In this document: piece after piece, positions 48,415 to 56,860 of the stretch
Position numbering within the stretch: the first letter of the stretch is position 1
Layout: each line of letters starts with the position of its first letter
Assembly (NCBI GenBank): GCA_016789405.1
Contig: JAEUPQ010000018.1
Coordinates: 58,050 to 122,049, forward strand
DNA length: 64,000 nt
From: Lysobacteraceae bacterium
GTDB taxonomy: Bacteria > Pseudomonadota > Gammaproteobacteria > Xanthomonadales > Xanthomonadaceae
Reading direction: 5' to 3'
The notes under the pieces: model-generated
The model's input: the letters and a program-made list of their open reading frames with translations, nothing else
Told to the model about the DNA's origin: nothing
The model's database searches: none
Made by a program: the position numbers and the translations under genes

Positions 48415-48612
48415 CGGGGTACTCGATCAGGGGAAGGACGCACCGCGCGGAAGAGGACGCCGGCATCCCGGCCCCTCCTGCAGATCCGCGATTGTCCACT
48501 CGACACGGAAGCCTGCTACTTTAACGCCTCGGCTGCGGCCGACGGAGGGCGTCGCCAAGGGGACGGCCACGCTGATGGCAACACGAACGCATAGGATTGC
48601 AGGTCAGGACGC

Positions 48613-48642
48613 AGCTTCGAACCAGGAAGCTTCGAACCAGGA
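48613..48642 (+). repeat. 15-base tandem repeat in the luxR leader
   Basis: AGCTTCGAACCAGGA occurs twice head to tail, ending 9 bases before the regulator's ATG. Each unit contains the palindrome TTCGAA, and the second supplies an AGGA that may act in ribosome binding. Confidence 0.75.
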
Positions 48643-48651
48643 ACAGGGGTC

Positions 48652-49410
48652 ATGGGTGGCAGGACGCTGATCGACATCTCGCGGATGCGTGCATTCGAGC
48701 GCGCGCCGAACGTGGAAACACTGACCGGCGAGGTCGACGCCGTACTCCGGTCCGTGGGCGTCGAGTACTGGTTCTACGCCGTGGACCTGCCCCTCGTGAA
48801 CGACCACCCGAACCAGCTGCACATCGGCACCTACCCCGATGCCTGGCTCCAGCATTACGTGGACCAGGACTACATCAGCATCGATCCGATCATCACGCAC
48901 TGCCATGACCATGCCACGCCCCTGGCCTGGGACGACGCGCAGCAGCTGGATCGTCGCGTGGTCGACCCCCACCTGCAGAAGATCCGCAACCTGTTCGGCG
49001 AAGCCCGCGAATTCGGCCTGGGCACCGGCATCAGCGTGCCGCTGCATGGCCCCGGCGTGTCCTGGGGCCTGATGTCCTACTCGTCGAACGTGCTGGATGC
49101 CCAGGACTTCAACGATCTGCTGCCCGAGCTGCACCTATTCGCGCACTACGTGCACGAAGCCGCGCGCCGCTTCGCCCGCTCGAAAACGCCTGCGCAGCTG
49201 CCGGCATTGACCAAGCGCGAACGCGAATGCCTGTCCTGGGCGGCCGAAGGCAAGACCAGCTGGGAAATCGGGCAACTGCTCAATATCAGCGAGCGCACGT
49301 CGATCTTCCACCTGCAGAACGCCACCCACAAGCTCGGCGTCAGCGGCCGCCAGGCCGCCATTGCGCGCGCGGTCTCGCTGGGACTGATCGTCTCCACGTT
49401 CCGCAACTGA
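48652..49410 (+). CDS. LuxR-family acyl-homoserine-lactone-responsive regulator
   Basis: Quorum-sensing transcription factor of 252 residues. The autoinducer-binding domain (about 20-180) shows the usual pattern of conserved aromatic and Asp/Pro residues: EYWFYAVDLPL, DAWLQHYVDQDYISIDPI, and GLGTGISVPLHGPG. A linker leads to a LuxR-type HTH (about 190-250): LTKRERECLSWAAEGKTSWE, ISERTSIFHLQNATHKLGV. Glu in TKRERE and the WEIG segment fit canonical LuxR rather than response regulators. A lux box lies between this gene and the luxI-type gene downstream in the same direction. Confidence 0.93.
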   Translation: MGGRTLIDISRMRAFERAPNVETLTGEVDAVLRSVGVEYWFYAVDLPLVNDHPNQLHIGTYPDAWLQHYVDQDYISIDPIITHCHDHATPLAWDDAQQLDRRVVDPHLQKIRNLFGEAREFGLGTGISVPLHGPGVSWGLMSYSSNVLDAQDFNDLLPELHLFAHYVHEAARRFARSKTPAQLPALTKRERECLSWAAEGKTSWEIGQLLNISERTSIFHLQNATHKLGVSGRQAAIARAVSLGLIVSTFRN

Positions 49411-49606
49411 CGCTGGCCGCTTCGCATCGGACCCTTCGCATGCCATGGCGCATGCACGCGTGTTTCGCGCGCGCGAAGCACACAACCATGAATGTGTTTC
49501 AGCCAAGTCACGCTCTTTGCTTTTCCGCAGCGCCGGAAAATTCGACGTTGGCCGGAAATGAGCGGTAATCATGATGTTTCGAAACAGTGCGTGTGCGTGC
49601 TGATCA

Positions 49607-49626
49607 ACCTGTAAGGTCGATCAGCT
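49607..49626 (+). promoter_or_regulatory. lux box before the luxI-type gene
   Basis: ACCTGTAAGGTCGATCAGCT matches the classic Vibrio fischeri lux box at 15 of 20 positions, 60 bases before the synthase ATG. It should bind the LuxR-type regulator encoded just upstream and give positive feedback. Confidence 0.75.
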
Positions 49627-49686
49627 GCAAGAAACAACAGGGCATCCGCTCCACTGGCGTCTCCTTCATCACACCAAGGAGACACC

Positions 49687-50289
49687 ATGATCCGCATGTC
49701 CATCGGCCGCGCAGGCGAGCCGGAGCTTCACGCCGCCCTTCTCGACAGCATGTACCGCCTGCGTTGCGATGTGTTCCATCAACGCCTTGGCTGGGATGTC
49801 CAGGTCGAGAACGGTCGAGAACACGACTGGTTCGACCTCATCGGCCCGCGCTATCTCATCGCGCATGACCAGGCATCGAATGCGCTCGGCTGTTGCCGGC
49901 TACTACCGACGCTGGGACCGAACATGCTCCGCGATATCTTCCCGATGCTCTCAGACGGGGCGGTACCGGCTTCGGCCGACACCTGGGAGATCAGTCGCTT
50001 CGCGGTAGGTCCGGGATGCGCCGGCCAAGGCTTCGGCTTCGGCAACGTGGCCGGGGCCCTCATCGCGGACGCCCTCAGGCTCGCGGACGCACACGGCATC
50101 AAGGACATCGTCGGCGTGACCAGCGCGCCCTTCGAGCGGATGCTGCATCACCTCGGCCTGCACGTGGAGCGACTGGGCGCGCCACGCAGGATCGGTCGCG
50201 TCCTCAGCCTCGCGTTCCGCATGCCGGTTGCAGAAGGCATGCACGTGGTCGGCGCGCCTTCCATTTCCGAAGTCGCACGCGCAGCGTGA
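49687..50289 (+). CDS. LuxI-family acyl-homoserine-lactone synthase
   Basis: Autoinducer synthase of 200 residues making an acyl-homoserine lactone from SAM and an acyl carrier. AAGGAG precedes the ATG by 5 bases. Conserved residues appear in order: MYRLRCDVFHQRLGW (Arg, Phe and Trp), ENGREHDWFD (Glu/Asp), NALGCCRLLPT (Arg), MLRDIFP, and WEISRFAV (Glu and Arg). The C-terminal acyl-chain pocket reads DIVGVTSAPFERMLHHLG. Acyl length cannot be predicted. It is the cognate partner of the LuxR-type gene. Confidence 0.94.
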   Translation: MIRMSIGRAGEPELHAALLDSMYRLRCDVFHQRLGWDVQVENGREHDWFDLIGPRYLIAHDQASNALGCCRLLPTLGPNMLRDIFPMLSDGAVPASADTWEISRFAVGPGCAGQGFGFGNVAGALIADALRLADAHGIKDIVGVTSAPFERMLHHLGLHVERLGAPRRIGRVLSLAFRMPVAEGMHVVGAPSISEVARAA

Positions 50290-50392
50290 TGCTGCGCGGC
50301 ATGCATGCGGCAACCATTGGAGAATCAATGCGTCGCAGGATGCGCCGCGCGCAACCGGCAGCTCGCCGGCCCGCGCGGCGCGTTCGACGACC

Positions 50393-51220
50393 TCAGGCGA
50401 CCTGCGCCACTTTCCGGGCCGACGCGACCGGAACCGCCGCTTCGCCATGCCGTTCGCGCAGCAGGGCCGCGGTGCCATCCCAGAGTGCGCGACGGGCCGC
50501 CATGGCCTCGCGTGCAGCGTCCCGGGCACGCGTCAGGCCATCGGGATCGCGACCCAGCTCGGCCTGGATCAGGCGACTGGCCGCCGGACCATGGCTGTCG
50601 CCATCCAGTTCGATGTGGCGCTGCAGGTAGTACACGAAACCCGGCGCCTGGCCTTCGCTCAGCCCCCAATGGTCGAGCAGGCTCTGGAACATGGGCGGAA
50701 TGACGTTCTCTCGTCCGTAGAAGAAGCTCGACATCACCTCGAGCGTCGTCCCGCGCAGGCAGGTGCCGATGGTGTGCTCGACGAAGGCACGGACAAAGCC
50801 CGGCACCTCCGCACGTTCGAGCGCGTCGCTCAGCGAAGCACCGCTGCGCAACGCAACGAGGAACCGGTCGAACTGCTCGGTCGACGCACCGACATCACGC
50901 ATCGCTTTGAGATACAGATCGAGGTGGCTCGCAGGATGCCCGTCGGCATCGATGTCGCTTTCTTCTGCAAGCACGATGTCGTTGATCAGCCGCGCCGCTT
51001 CCGGGTTGGTCGGCGGCATCCACGGCAGCTCGACGCAGGTCAGGTCTCGTTGCAGGCGCTTGGCCAGGGACATGAAGTCCCAGACCGCGAAGACGTGCAC
51101 CTGCATGAACGAACGCAGGGCCTCGGCATGCGCGATTTCCGCGAATACCGGATGCGTCTCCAGCTCATGGCGAAGACGGCGCATTGCCGGGGTCAGTACC
51201 ACATCCACTTCCTGTTTCAT
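50393..51220 (-). CDS. DUF3050 family protein
   Basis: A 275-residue alpha-helical protein of the DUF3050 family, which by pattern resembles heme-oxygenase-like helical bundles. The ATG at 51220 follows AGGAGAGG. Conserved-looking blocks: HPVFAEIAHAEALRSFMQVH, VWDFMSLAKRLQRDLT, NDIVLAEESDID, FFYGRENVIPPMF, and YYLQRHIELDGDSHGPAA, the last with His/Glu/Asp/His residues that could hold metal. It is convergent with luxI and lies 205 bases after the hemerythrin gene in the same direction. Function unknown. Confidence 0.85.
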   Translation of the reverse strand: MKQEVDVVLTPAMRRLRHELETHPVFAEIAHAEALRSFMQVHVFAVWDFMSLAKRLQRDLTCVELPWMPPTNPEAARLINDIVLAEESDIDADGHPASHLDLYLKAMRDVGASTEQFDRFLVALRSGASLSDALERAEVPGFVRAFVEHTIGTCLRGTTLEVMSSFFYGRENVIPPMFQSLLDHWGLSEGQAPGFVYYLQRHIELDGDSHGPAASRLIQAELGRDPDGLTRARDAAREAMAARRALWDGTAALLRERHGEAAVPVASARKVAQVA

Positions 51221-51425
51221 GTGTCCTCTCCTGATCCGATCATCGTGTGAAAACAGACGGGAATGCCCGACGCCGGCCATCCATGACCGACCGGACCGCA
51301 GGGACCGGCGTCGCCGGCCCCGATCCCGCGGAATGCCGGCAACGGCCTCCCGCAGGCGATACATCCTTGTGTCGCCAAACCTGTCGTGATCGTTGGAGAT
51401 CCGGAGCCTCGACTCCGGCCGGTCG

Positions 51426-51953
51426 TCAGACCGGGTGGTAGAGCGGATACAGGCTGCCTTCCTCGCGCTGGATGCGCTGGGCAAGCAAGCCGCCTACCGT
51501 CTTGTAGTCGGTCATGAATTCGGCGCGCATCTTCTGATCGAAGGCGTCCACCTGGTACTTCTTCACGAAATCCACCACGCCGCGCGCGATCGCGTTCATT
51601 TCGCGACGGAAGCTGCGCACCAGGGCGGAGCTTTCCGGGTCATGCTGCATCGCGTTCTCGACGTAGTTGTAGAAGCGCACGTTCTCGGCGATCAGATGCC
51701 CTTCCAGGTGCACCTTGAACGCATTGAGCATCTGCGGGATCGGCTGGAAATCGCCATGCTCGGCGCATTCGCCGATGGCACCGAAGAGTTTGACGAGATC
51801 TGCGTGGTCGCGCTTCAACGCCGGCACGAGCTCCGGGTCGTAAGCGATGCCGAATCCACTTCGGCGCTGTTCCTGGCTGGGAATTCCCTGCGGCAAGGCC
51901 TGAGATCTCGGCCCCTGACCGCCACCCAGCAATTTCCTGATGAAATCGAGCAC
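51426..51953 (-). CDS. Hemerythrin-domain protein
   Basis: A 175-residue helical-bundle protein with a hemerythrin HHE cation-binding domain, expected to bind a di-iron centre for O2/NO sensing or storage. The GTG at 51953 is chosen from GGGGAA upstream; an ATG at 51986 is an alternative. Metal residues are in LKRDHADLVKLF, FKVHLEGHLIAENVRFYNYV and the C-terminal LYPLYHPV. Ahead of the domain is a Gly/Gln linker. A lux-box-like palindrome lies upstream (52027), so quorum control is suspected. Confidence 0.88.
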   Translation of the reverse strand: MLDFIRKLLGGGQGPRSQALPQGIPSQEQRRSGFGIAYDPELVPALKRDHADLVKLFGAIGECAEHGDFQPIPQMLNAFKVHLEGHLIAENVRFYNYVENAMQHDPESSALVRSFRREMNAIARGVVDFVKKYQVDAFDQKMRAEFMTDYKTVGGLLAQRIQREEGSLYPLYHPV

Positions 51954-52026
51954 AACTTCCCCTGTATGTTCATTGCCGGCATCCACCAGCGCTGGCGAAC
52001 ATAGCTGCAGGCCACGGGGATCGGGT

Positions 52027-52046
52027 ACCTGTAAGAAATGACAGGC
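52027..52046. promoter_or_regulatory. Second lux-box-like palindrome, before the hemerythrin gene
   Basis: ACCTGTAAGAAATGACAGGC has CCTGT / ACAGG arms around 8 bases, the correct size for a lux box. It shares its first 9 bases with the lux box before luxI and sits 73 bases from the hemerythrin start, close to the luxI spacing. Confidence 0.6.
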
Positions 52047-52234
52047 ACGACGAATGTCCGCTCGGGAGTGATTACGCAGTCATGGAATGCTCGCCGTTCT
52101 GCGAGCAAATGCATATCCACCAGTTCGCGATTGCGGACAAAATCGGACATGTCCACATGCAGGACAGTCATCATGCGCGCATCTCCGCGCAGACACTGCG
52201 ACACAGGTCGACCGGAAGCGATCAGAGAAGACAA

Positions 52235-52262
52235 GAAAAAAGCCTGCCGTGAAGGCAGGCTT
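52235..52262 (-). terminator. Terminator after tRNA-Gln
   Basis: A 9-bp stem (AAGCCTGCC / GGCAGGCTT) is followed on the minus strand by TTTTTTCTTG. It ends the rplM-rpsI-tRNA direction. Confidence 0.88.
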
Positions 52263-52270
52263 TTCGAAGA

Positions 52271-52345
52271 TGGCAGCCCCGGATGGATTCGAACCACCGA
52301 ATGCCTGAGTCAGAGTCAGGTGCCTTACCGCTTGGCGACGGGGCT
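52271..52345 (-). tRNA. tRNA-Gln (anticodon CTG)
   Basis: A complete cloverleaf can be drawn on the minus strand: acceptor AGCCCCG / CGGGGCT, D-arm with AAGCGGTAAGG, anticodon stem CCTGA / TCAGG around loop CTCTGAC (anticodon CTG), T-loop GGTTCGAATCC, and an encoded 3' CCA. It reads CAG codons. It lies about 95 bases after rpsI. Confidence 0.93.
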
Positions 52346-52406
52346 GTAGTACTGCGGGGGCGCATTGTAACGCCAAACAGGCGAAACAAGGAACTCCCCC
52401 GCAGCG

Positions 52407-52426
52407 GCCGGGAGCAGGCTCCCGGC
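52407..52426 (-). terminator. Hairpin after rpsI
   Basis: A perfect 8-bp stem (GCCGGGAG / CTCCCGGC, loop CAGG) lies 14 bases beyond the rpsI stop. There is no T-run directly after it, so it may be an RNA-processing or weak termination element before the tRNA. Confidence 0.5.
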
Positions 52427-52440
52427 AAGTTCCGAAGCGA

Positions 52441-52833
52441 TCAGCGCTTCGAGAACTGGGTGGCGCGACGTGCCTTGTGCAGGCCGACCTTCTTGCGCTC
52501 GACTTCGCGAGCGTCGCGGGTCATGAAGCCGGCCTTGCGCAGCTCGGACTTCAGGGTTTCGTCGTACTCGACCAGGGCGCGGGCGATGCCCAGGCGGATC
52601 GCACCGGCCTGGCCGGTCGTGCCGCCGCCGGTGGCGGTGACGACGATGTCGAACTTGTCGGTCGTCTTGGTCAGTTCGAGCGGCTGGCGGACGATCATGC
52701 GGGCGGTTTCGCGACCGAAGAATTCGTCGAGCGGACGCTCGTTGACGGTGATGTTGCCGGTGCCCTTGCGCAGGAAGACGCGGGCGACGGAGGACTTGCG
52801 ACGGCCGGTGCCGTAATTCTGCTGAGTAGCCAT
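52441..52833 (-). CDS. rpsI: 30S ribosomal protein S9
   Basis: Small-subunit ribosomal protein, 130 residues. The family core is plain: [18 protein letters not shown] at the N-terminus, [19 protein letters not shown] in the middle, and the conserved tail [10 protein letters not shown] that reaches the P site. It lies 3 bases after rplM, the standard pair. Confidence 0.98.
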   Translation of the reverse strand: MATQQNYGTGRRKSSVARVFLRKGTGNITVNERPLDEFFGRETARMIVRQPLELTKTTDKFDIVVTATGGGTTGQAGAIRLGIARALVEYDETLKSELRKAGFMTRDAREVERKKVGLHKARRATQFSKR

Positions 52834-52836
52834 CGT

Positions 52837-53265
52837 TTAGATATCCAGGACTTGCGGCTGCTGGGCGGCGTGCGGGTGTTCGGAACCCTTGTACACCTTG
52901 AGCTTCTTGTACATGGCGCGGCCGAGCGGATTCTTCGGCAGCATGCCCTTCACGGCGATCTCGATCACGCGTTCCGGGTGGCGCTCGAGCGCCTGGGCCA
53001 GGTTCTCGGTCTTCAGGTTGCCGATGTAGCCGGTGAAGCGGTGGTACTTCTTGTCCAGCAGCTTGTTGCCGGTCACCACGATCTTCTCGGCGTTGATCAC
53101 GACGAAGTAATCGCCAGTGTCGACGTGCGGGGTGTAGACGGGCTTGTGCTTGCCGCGGAGGCGGTGGGCGAGCTCTGCGGCAAGGCGACCGAGGGTCTTG
53201 CCGGAGGCGTCGACGAGATACCAGTCGCGCTGGACGGTCTCGTTCTTGGCGATGAAAGTCTTCAT
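52837..53265 (-). CDS. rplM: 50S ribosomal protein L13
   Basis: Large-subunit assembly protein, 142 residues. The ATG at 53265 gives the typical start [20 protein letters not shown], with [30 protein letters not shown] and [18 protein letters not shown] following. It is the first gene of the rplM-rpsI operon. Confidence 0.98.
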   Translation of the reverse strand: MKTFIAKNETVQRDWYLVDASGKTLGRLAAELAHRLRGKHKPVYTPHVDTGDYFVVINAEKIVVTGNKLLDKKYHRFTGYIGNLKTENLAQALERHPERVIEIAVKGMLPKNPLGRAMYKKLKVYKGSEHPHAAQQPQVLDI

Positions 53266-53492
53266 GGAGAAACTCTGAGGAATGGGGTGCCTGGTCGGGC
53301 TGGTTGCGGCCGTCCCCGTGCTGCCGGGAGGCCGGAACTTCGCCGCGCGTTGTCGTGCGTGGAGCGCTTCGTGACCCGCAGGCGCGGGCCGCAAAGAGGC
53401 GGAATGATAGCCCCCGCTTCCGGGCACCGCAAGTCCGGGCCGTGCAGCGCGATGCCGTGGCGTGGCCCGTGCGGCTCGCGCAGAACCCGGGC

Positions 53493-54644
53493 ATGCCGGA
53501 AGATGTGCGGGTGACCGACGCCTCCCCTTGCCCCCCTCCCGACGGCCTGTCCCTGCAGGCGCTGGCCGACCGCTGCGTGCAATGCGGTCTCTGCCTGCCA
53601 TCCTGTCCGACCTACGCCCTCGATGGCCTGGAAAGCGAGTCGCCCCGCGGCAGGATCGCTCTCGCCAGGGCCTTGGACGACGGGCGACTGCCCGCGACAG
53701 CCACCACCGAGGCACACCTGGACCACTGCCTGGGCTGCCGTCGCTGCGAAGCCATCTGTCCGGCACAGGTCGACTACGGCGCGATCCTGGCCCGGGCACG
53801 CGCAAGCCAGCGCTCCCGGCGACCGCCGGGATACCGGCAGCGCAGCGCGGAATGGCTCGCGGCCCGCCCACGCACGCTGTCGGCCCTGCTCGCGCTGTAT
53901 CGCTGGATGTGGCCGCTGATTCCCGAGACCTCTCGACCGCTGCCCCGGCCGCCCGCGCGCCCAACCGGCTGGACCCCAAACGTCGACGCCCCCGCCGTCG
54001 CGATCTTCATGGGCTGCGTCGCCCGGGGCTACGAGGCAGGGCTGCACCTTGCCATCGCCAGATTGCTGGCCGCGATCGGCGAACGGGCGGTATTCCCGCA
54101 AGGCCAGACCTGTTGCGGCACGCTGCACCTGCATGCAGGCGATCCCGGCACAGCGCATGCGCTCGCCAACGCAAACCGAGCGGCGTTCGCGGAAACCGGC
54201 ATCGCGCTGACCCTGGCCAGCGGTTGCCACGAAGCCGTCTCCAGTGCGGTTGGCGGCGCGCGCGATGCCATTTCCCATCTCGCCGAGCATGGCGGTCGCC
54301 TGCGCTTTGCGCCACGGGCCGAACGCGTCGCCCTGCACCTGCCGTGCAGCCAGCGGAACGTGGTGCGAAGCGATGCCGCGCTGCGCGGCCTGCTCGCGCG
54401 CGTGCCGGGGCTGGACGTCGTCACGCTCGACGCCGGCTTCGGATGCTGCGGCGCCGCCGGCACGCAGATGCTGGGCGATCCGTCGCGCGCGAACCGATTC
54501 CGACAGCCCCTGCTGGACCAGTTCGCAGCCAGCGGCGCGACGCGACTGCTGAGCGCCAACATCGGTTGCCGGCTGCACCTCGGCAACGGAACGGCGGTGC
54601 CGGTGCAGCACCCCCTCGAACTGCTGGCGGAGTGCCTGGCATGA
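53493..54644 (+). CDS. glcF: Glycolate-oxidase-type iron-sulfur protein (GlcF-like)
   Basis: Electron-transfer subunit-like (Fe-S) protein, 383 residues. Two 4Fe-4S ferredoxin motifs near the N-terminus: [14 protein letters not shown] and [14 protein letters not shown] (residues about 31-90). Two CCG-type cysteine-rich domains follow ([23 protein letters not shown]) as in GlcF/heterodisulfide-reductase proteins. The ATG at 53493 is preferred over earlier starts. glcD and glcE are absent nearby, so partners must be elsewhere. The stop overlaps an upstream candidate start of coq7. Confidence 0.85.
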   Translation: MPEDVRVTDASPCPPPDGLSLQALADRCVQCGLCLPSCPTYALDGLESESPRGRIALARALDDGRLPATATTEAHLDHCLGCRRCEAICPAQVDYGAILARARASQRSRRPPGYRQRSAEWLAARPRTLSALLALYRWMWPLIPETSRPLPRPPARPTGWTPNVDAPAVAIFMGCVARGYEAGLHLAIARLLAAIGERAVFPQGQTCCGTLHLHAGDPGTAHALANANRAAFAETGIALTLASGCHEAVSSAVGGARDAISHLAEHGGRLRFAPRAERVALHLPCSQRNVVRSDAALRGLLARVPGLDVVTLDAGFGCCGAAGTQMLGDPSRANRFRQPLLDQFAASGATRLLSANIGCRLHLGNGTAVPVQHPLELLAECLA

Positions 54645-54673
54645 CCCGCCCGACCCTCGCTTTCGACAATAAT

Positions 54674-55324
54674 ATGTCCATGACCACGACCCGCCGCCTG
54701 TCTCCGCTCGACCGCCTGATCGCCGATGCCCAGAACGCCCTGGAAACCGTGGCCGGGGCGCCGCGTGCGGCACGCCCCAACCCCGGCGATGCCGAAGCCG
54801 ATGTCGTGCTGGACGAGACCGAGCGCCGCCATGCCGCCGGCCTGATGCGGATCAACCACGTCGGCGAGGTCTGCGCGCAGGCGCTCTACGTCGGCCAGGC
54901 CACGGTGGCGCGCGACGATCGAACCCGCGCCCACCTGCTTGCTGCCGCACAGGAGGAAACCGACCACCTCGCCTGGTGCGCCGACCGCCTGCAGGAGCTC
55001 GACAGCCGCCCCAGCCTGCTCAACCCGGTGTGGTACGCCGGCAGCTATGCCATCGGCGTGCTGGCCGGGCTGCGGGGTGACGGCTGGAATCTCGGCTTCG
55101 TGGTCGAGACCGAACGCCAGGTCGAAGCCCATCTCGAAGAGCACCTGCAGACCCTGCCCGCCCCCGACGAGCGCAGCCGCGCCATCCTCCGGGTCATGAA
55201 GGACGACGAGGTGCGCCATGCCGAACATGCACGGGACGCCGGCGCCCGGATCCTGCCGCCGCCGGTGCCGACGCTGATGGCGCTGGCCTCGAAAGTCATG
55301 AAGACGGTGGCCTACCGGATCTGA
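54674..55324 (+). CDS. coq7: Ubiquinone biosynthesis hydroxylase Coq7 (demethoxyubiquinone monooxygenase)
   Basis: Di-iron membrane-associated monooxygenase for a late ubiquinone step, about 216 residues from the ATG at 54674; further in-frame starts at 54641 and 54680 are possible. Ligand motifs: [50 protein letters not shown], and [13 protein letters not shown], giving the two ExxH pairs. The C-terminus ([14 protein letters not shown]) is conserved in this family of proteobacteria. Confidence 0.94.
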   Translation: MSMTTTRRLSPLDRLIADAQNALETVAGAPRAARPNPGDAEADVVLDETERRHAAGLMRINHVGEVCAQALYVGQATVARDDRTRAHLLAAAQEETDHLAWCADRLQELDSRPSLLNPVWYAGSYAIGVLAGLRGDGWNLGFVVETERQVEAHLEEHLQTLPAPDERSRAILRVMKDDEVRHAEHARDAGARILPPPVPTLMALASKVMKTVAYRI

Positions 55325-55336
55325 GTCCTCCGCGGC

Positions 55337-55654
55337 TCAGCGCGCCAGCAACTTCAGGCCGGCCACGCCGACGACGATCATCGCCAGACAGGCGATCCGC
55401 ATGGGCGACGCGTTCTCGCCAAACCAGGTCATGCCGACCAGGGCCACGCCCACGGCGCCGATCCCGGTCCAGATCGCGTAGGCGGTCCCGAGCGGAATGC
55501 CCTGCAGCGCGCGGGTGAGCAGCCACAGGCTGGCCGCTGCGGCCAGCGCGGTGAACACGCTGGGCCAGACGCGGGTGAATCCTTCGGTGTGTTTCAGTCC
55601 CAGGGCGAAGGCGATCTCGAACAGCCCGGCCAGGAACAGGTGCATCCACGACAT
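55337..55654 (-). CDS. sugE: SMR transporter SugE/Gdx (guanidinium exporter family)
   Basis: Four-helix small multidrug resistance protein, 105 residues. The Glu in helix 1 (AGLFEIAFALGLKH) and the SugE/Gdx-type GTAYAIWTGIGAVG and TRALQGIPLG point to the guanidinium-exporter subgroup rather than EmrE. It is convergent with coq7. A stable hairpin lies upstream (55721). Confidence 0.92.
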   Translation of the reverse strand: MSWMHLFLAGLFEIAFALGLKHTEGFTRVWPSVFTALAAAASLWLLTRALQGIPLGTAYAIWTGIGAVGVALVGMTWFGENASPMRIACLAMIVVGVAGLKLLAR

Positions 55655-55720
55655 GGTCGTCTCCTCGTGAAACCGGAGCCGCCGTGCATTCGGTGTCCCG
55701 AAAGGGGTTTCCGAAACAGC

Positions 55721-55751
55721 GACGGCGGCCCGGAAGGTCCGGACCGCCGTC
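55721..55751 (-). terminator. Hairpin between speD and sugE
   Basis: A 13-pair stem with one wobble (GACGGCGGCCCGG / CCGGACCGCCGTC) lies about 95 bases after the speD stop and 67 bases before the sugE start. It probably ends speD, though a regulatory leader of sugE cannot be excluded. The tail on the minus strand is only GCTGTTTC. Confidence 0.5.
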
Positions 55752-55846
55752 GGTCGTTCGGTTCGCGCATCGTCACGATGCCGCGTGCGGGTCGTCCCGC
55801 GAAGTGGTGCAGGGTGGCACGGGCTGGATGACCCGTGCCTGACCCG

Positions 55847-56641
55847 TCACTCGGCCAGGTTGCGGCCGTGGTAAAGCTCTTCGATTTCCCGCTTCAGGCG
55901 CGCTTCGATCTTCATGCGCTCCTTGAACGACAGGTTCTTGGCCTTCTCCTCGAACAGGTAGGTGTCGAGGTCGAACTCCTTGAGGTGCATCTTCGTGTGG
56001 AACAGGTTTTCCTGGTACACGTTGACGTCGAGCATCTCGTAGCGGGAACGGATGTTCTTGGCCAGGTAATCCTGGATCGAATTGATCTTGTGGTCGATGT
56101 AGTGCTTGCGGCCCTTGATGTCGCGGGTGAAGCCGCGCACGCGGTAGTCCATCACCACGATATCGGATTCGAAGCTTTCGATCAGGTAGTTCAGGGCCTT
56201 CAGCGGCGAGATCACGCCGCAGGTGGCGACGTCGATGTCGGCGCGGAAGGTCGCGATGCCGTTGTCCGGATGGGTTTCCGGATAGGTGTGCACCGTGATG
56301 TGCGACTTGTCCATGTGCGCGACCACCGCCTCGGAGATCAGCTCCTTGCCGGCATCCTTCTTGTCGATCACCGGTTCCTCGGAAATGAGGATAGTCACCG
56401 ACGCGCCCTGCGGGTCGTAGTCCTGGCGGGCGATGTTGAGGATGTTCGCGCCGATGATCTCGGCCACGTCCGACAGGATCTGGGTCAGACGGTCGGCGTT
56501 GTACTCCTCGTCGATGTACGCGATGTAGCGCTGGCGCTCTTCTTCGGAGACCGCGTAGCAGACGTCGTAGATGTTGAACGACAGCGCTTTGGTCAGGTTG
56601 TTGAAGCCTTGCAGCTTCAGACGCGGCAGCGGCTTGACCAC
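55847..56641 (-). CDS. speD: S-adenosylmethionine decarboxylase
   Basis: Pyruvoyl enzyme supplying decarboxylated SAM for spermidine, 264 residues, exactly the enterobacterial length. The GTG at 56641 has AAGGA 8 bases upstream. The self-cleavage site is the Lys-Ser of [14 protein letters not shown], and [17 protein letters not shown] is the second conserved block. It is divergent from clp, the usual arrangement in Xanthomonadaceae. Confidence 0.96.
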   Translation of the reverse strand: MVKPLPRLKLQGFNNLTKALSFNIYDVCYAVSEEERQRYIAYIDEEYNADRLTQILSDVAEIIGANILNIARQDYDPQGASVTILISEEPVIDKKDAGKELISEAVVAHMDKSHITVHTYPETHPDNGIATFRADIDVATCGVISPLKALNYLIESFESDIVVMDYRVRGFTRDIKGRKHYIDHKINSIQDYLAKNIRSRYEMLDVNVYQENLFHTKMHLKEFDLDTYLFEEKAKNLSFKERMKIEARLKREIEELYHGRNLAE

Positions 56642-56860
56642 GGCATCGGATCCTTGGGGTACGGAGGTTGGGGGCGCGATTATGCGGCAGAGGGGGGGGC
56701 GGCGCCACCGTTTCAGGGGCACGTCCGGGCATTCCGGAACCCGGGGCTGACAGGCGGCGCAAGGGGGGCGGGTCCGCGCGCCGGCCGAGGGACTGAAAGC
56801 CACGGTTTGCCGGGAACCGAACAAAAGCCTACTCTTGCCCATTCCTTCGTTCTGGCTCGC

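Larger units (their letters stand above)
51954..52270. other. 317-bp gap
   Basis: It lies between the hemerythrin start and the tRNA and holds the lux-box-like palindrome and the tRNA/ribosomal terminator. No gene is supported. Confidence 0.5.

Noticed and set aside
51815..52297. 160-codon minus-strand frame running through the lux-like box
   Set aside because: It passes through the terminator and regulatory box and overlaps the hemerythrin gene; no coding signs.
55655..55846. Guanidine riboswitch before sugE
   Set aside because: The conserved loops of the known guanidine riboswitches were not found by eye; listed only as a hairpin.
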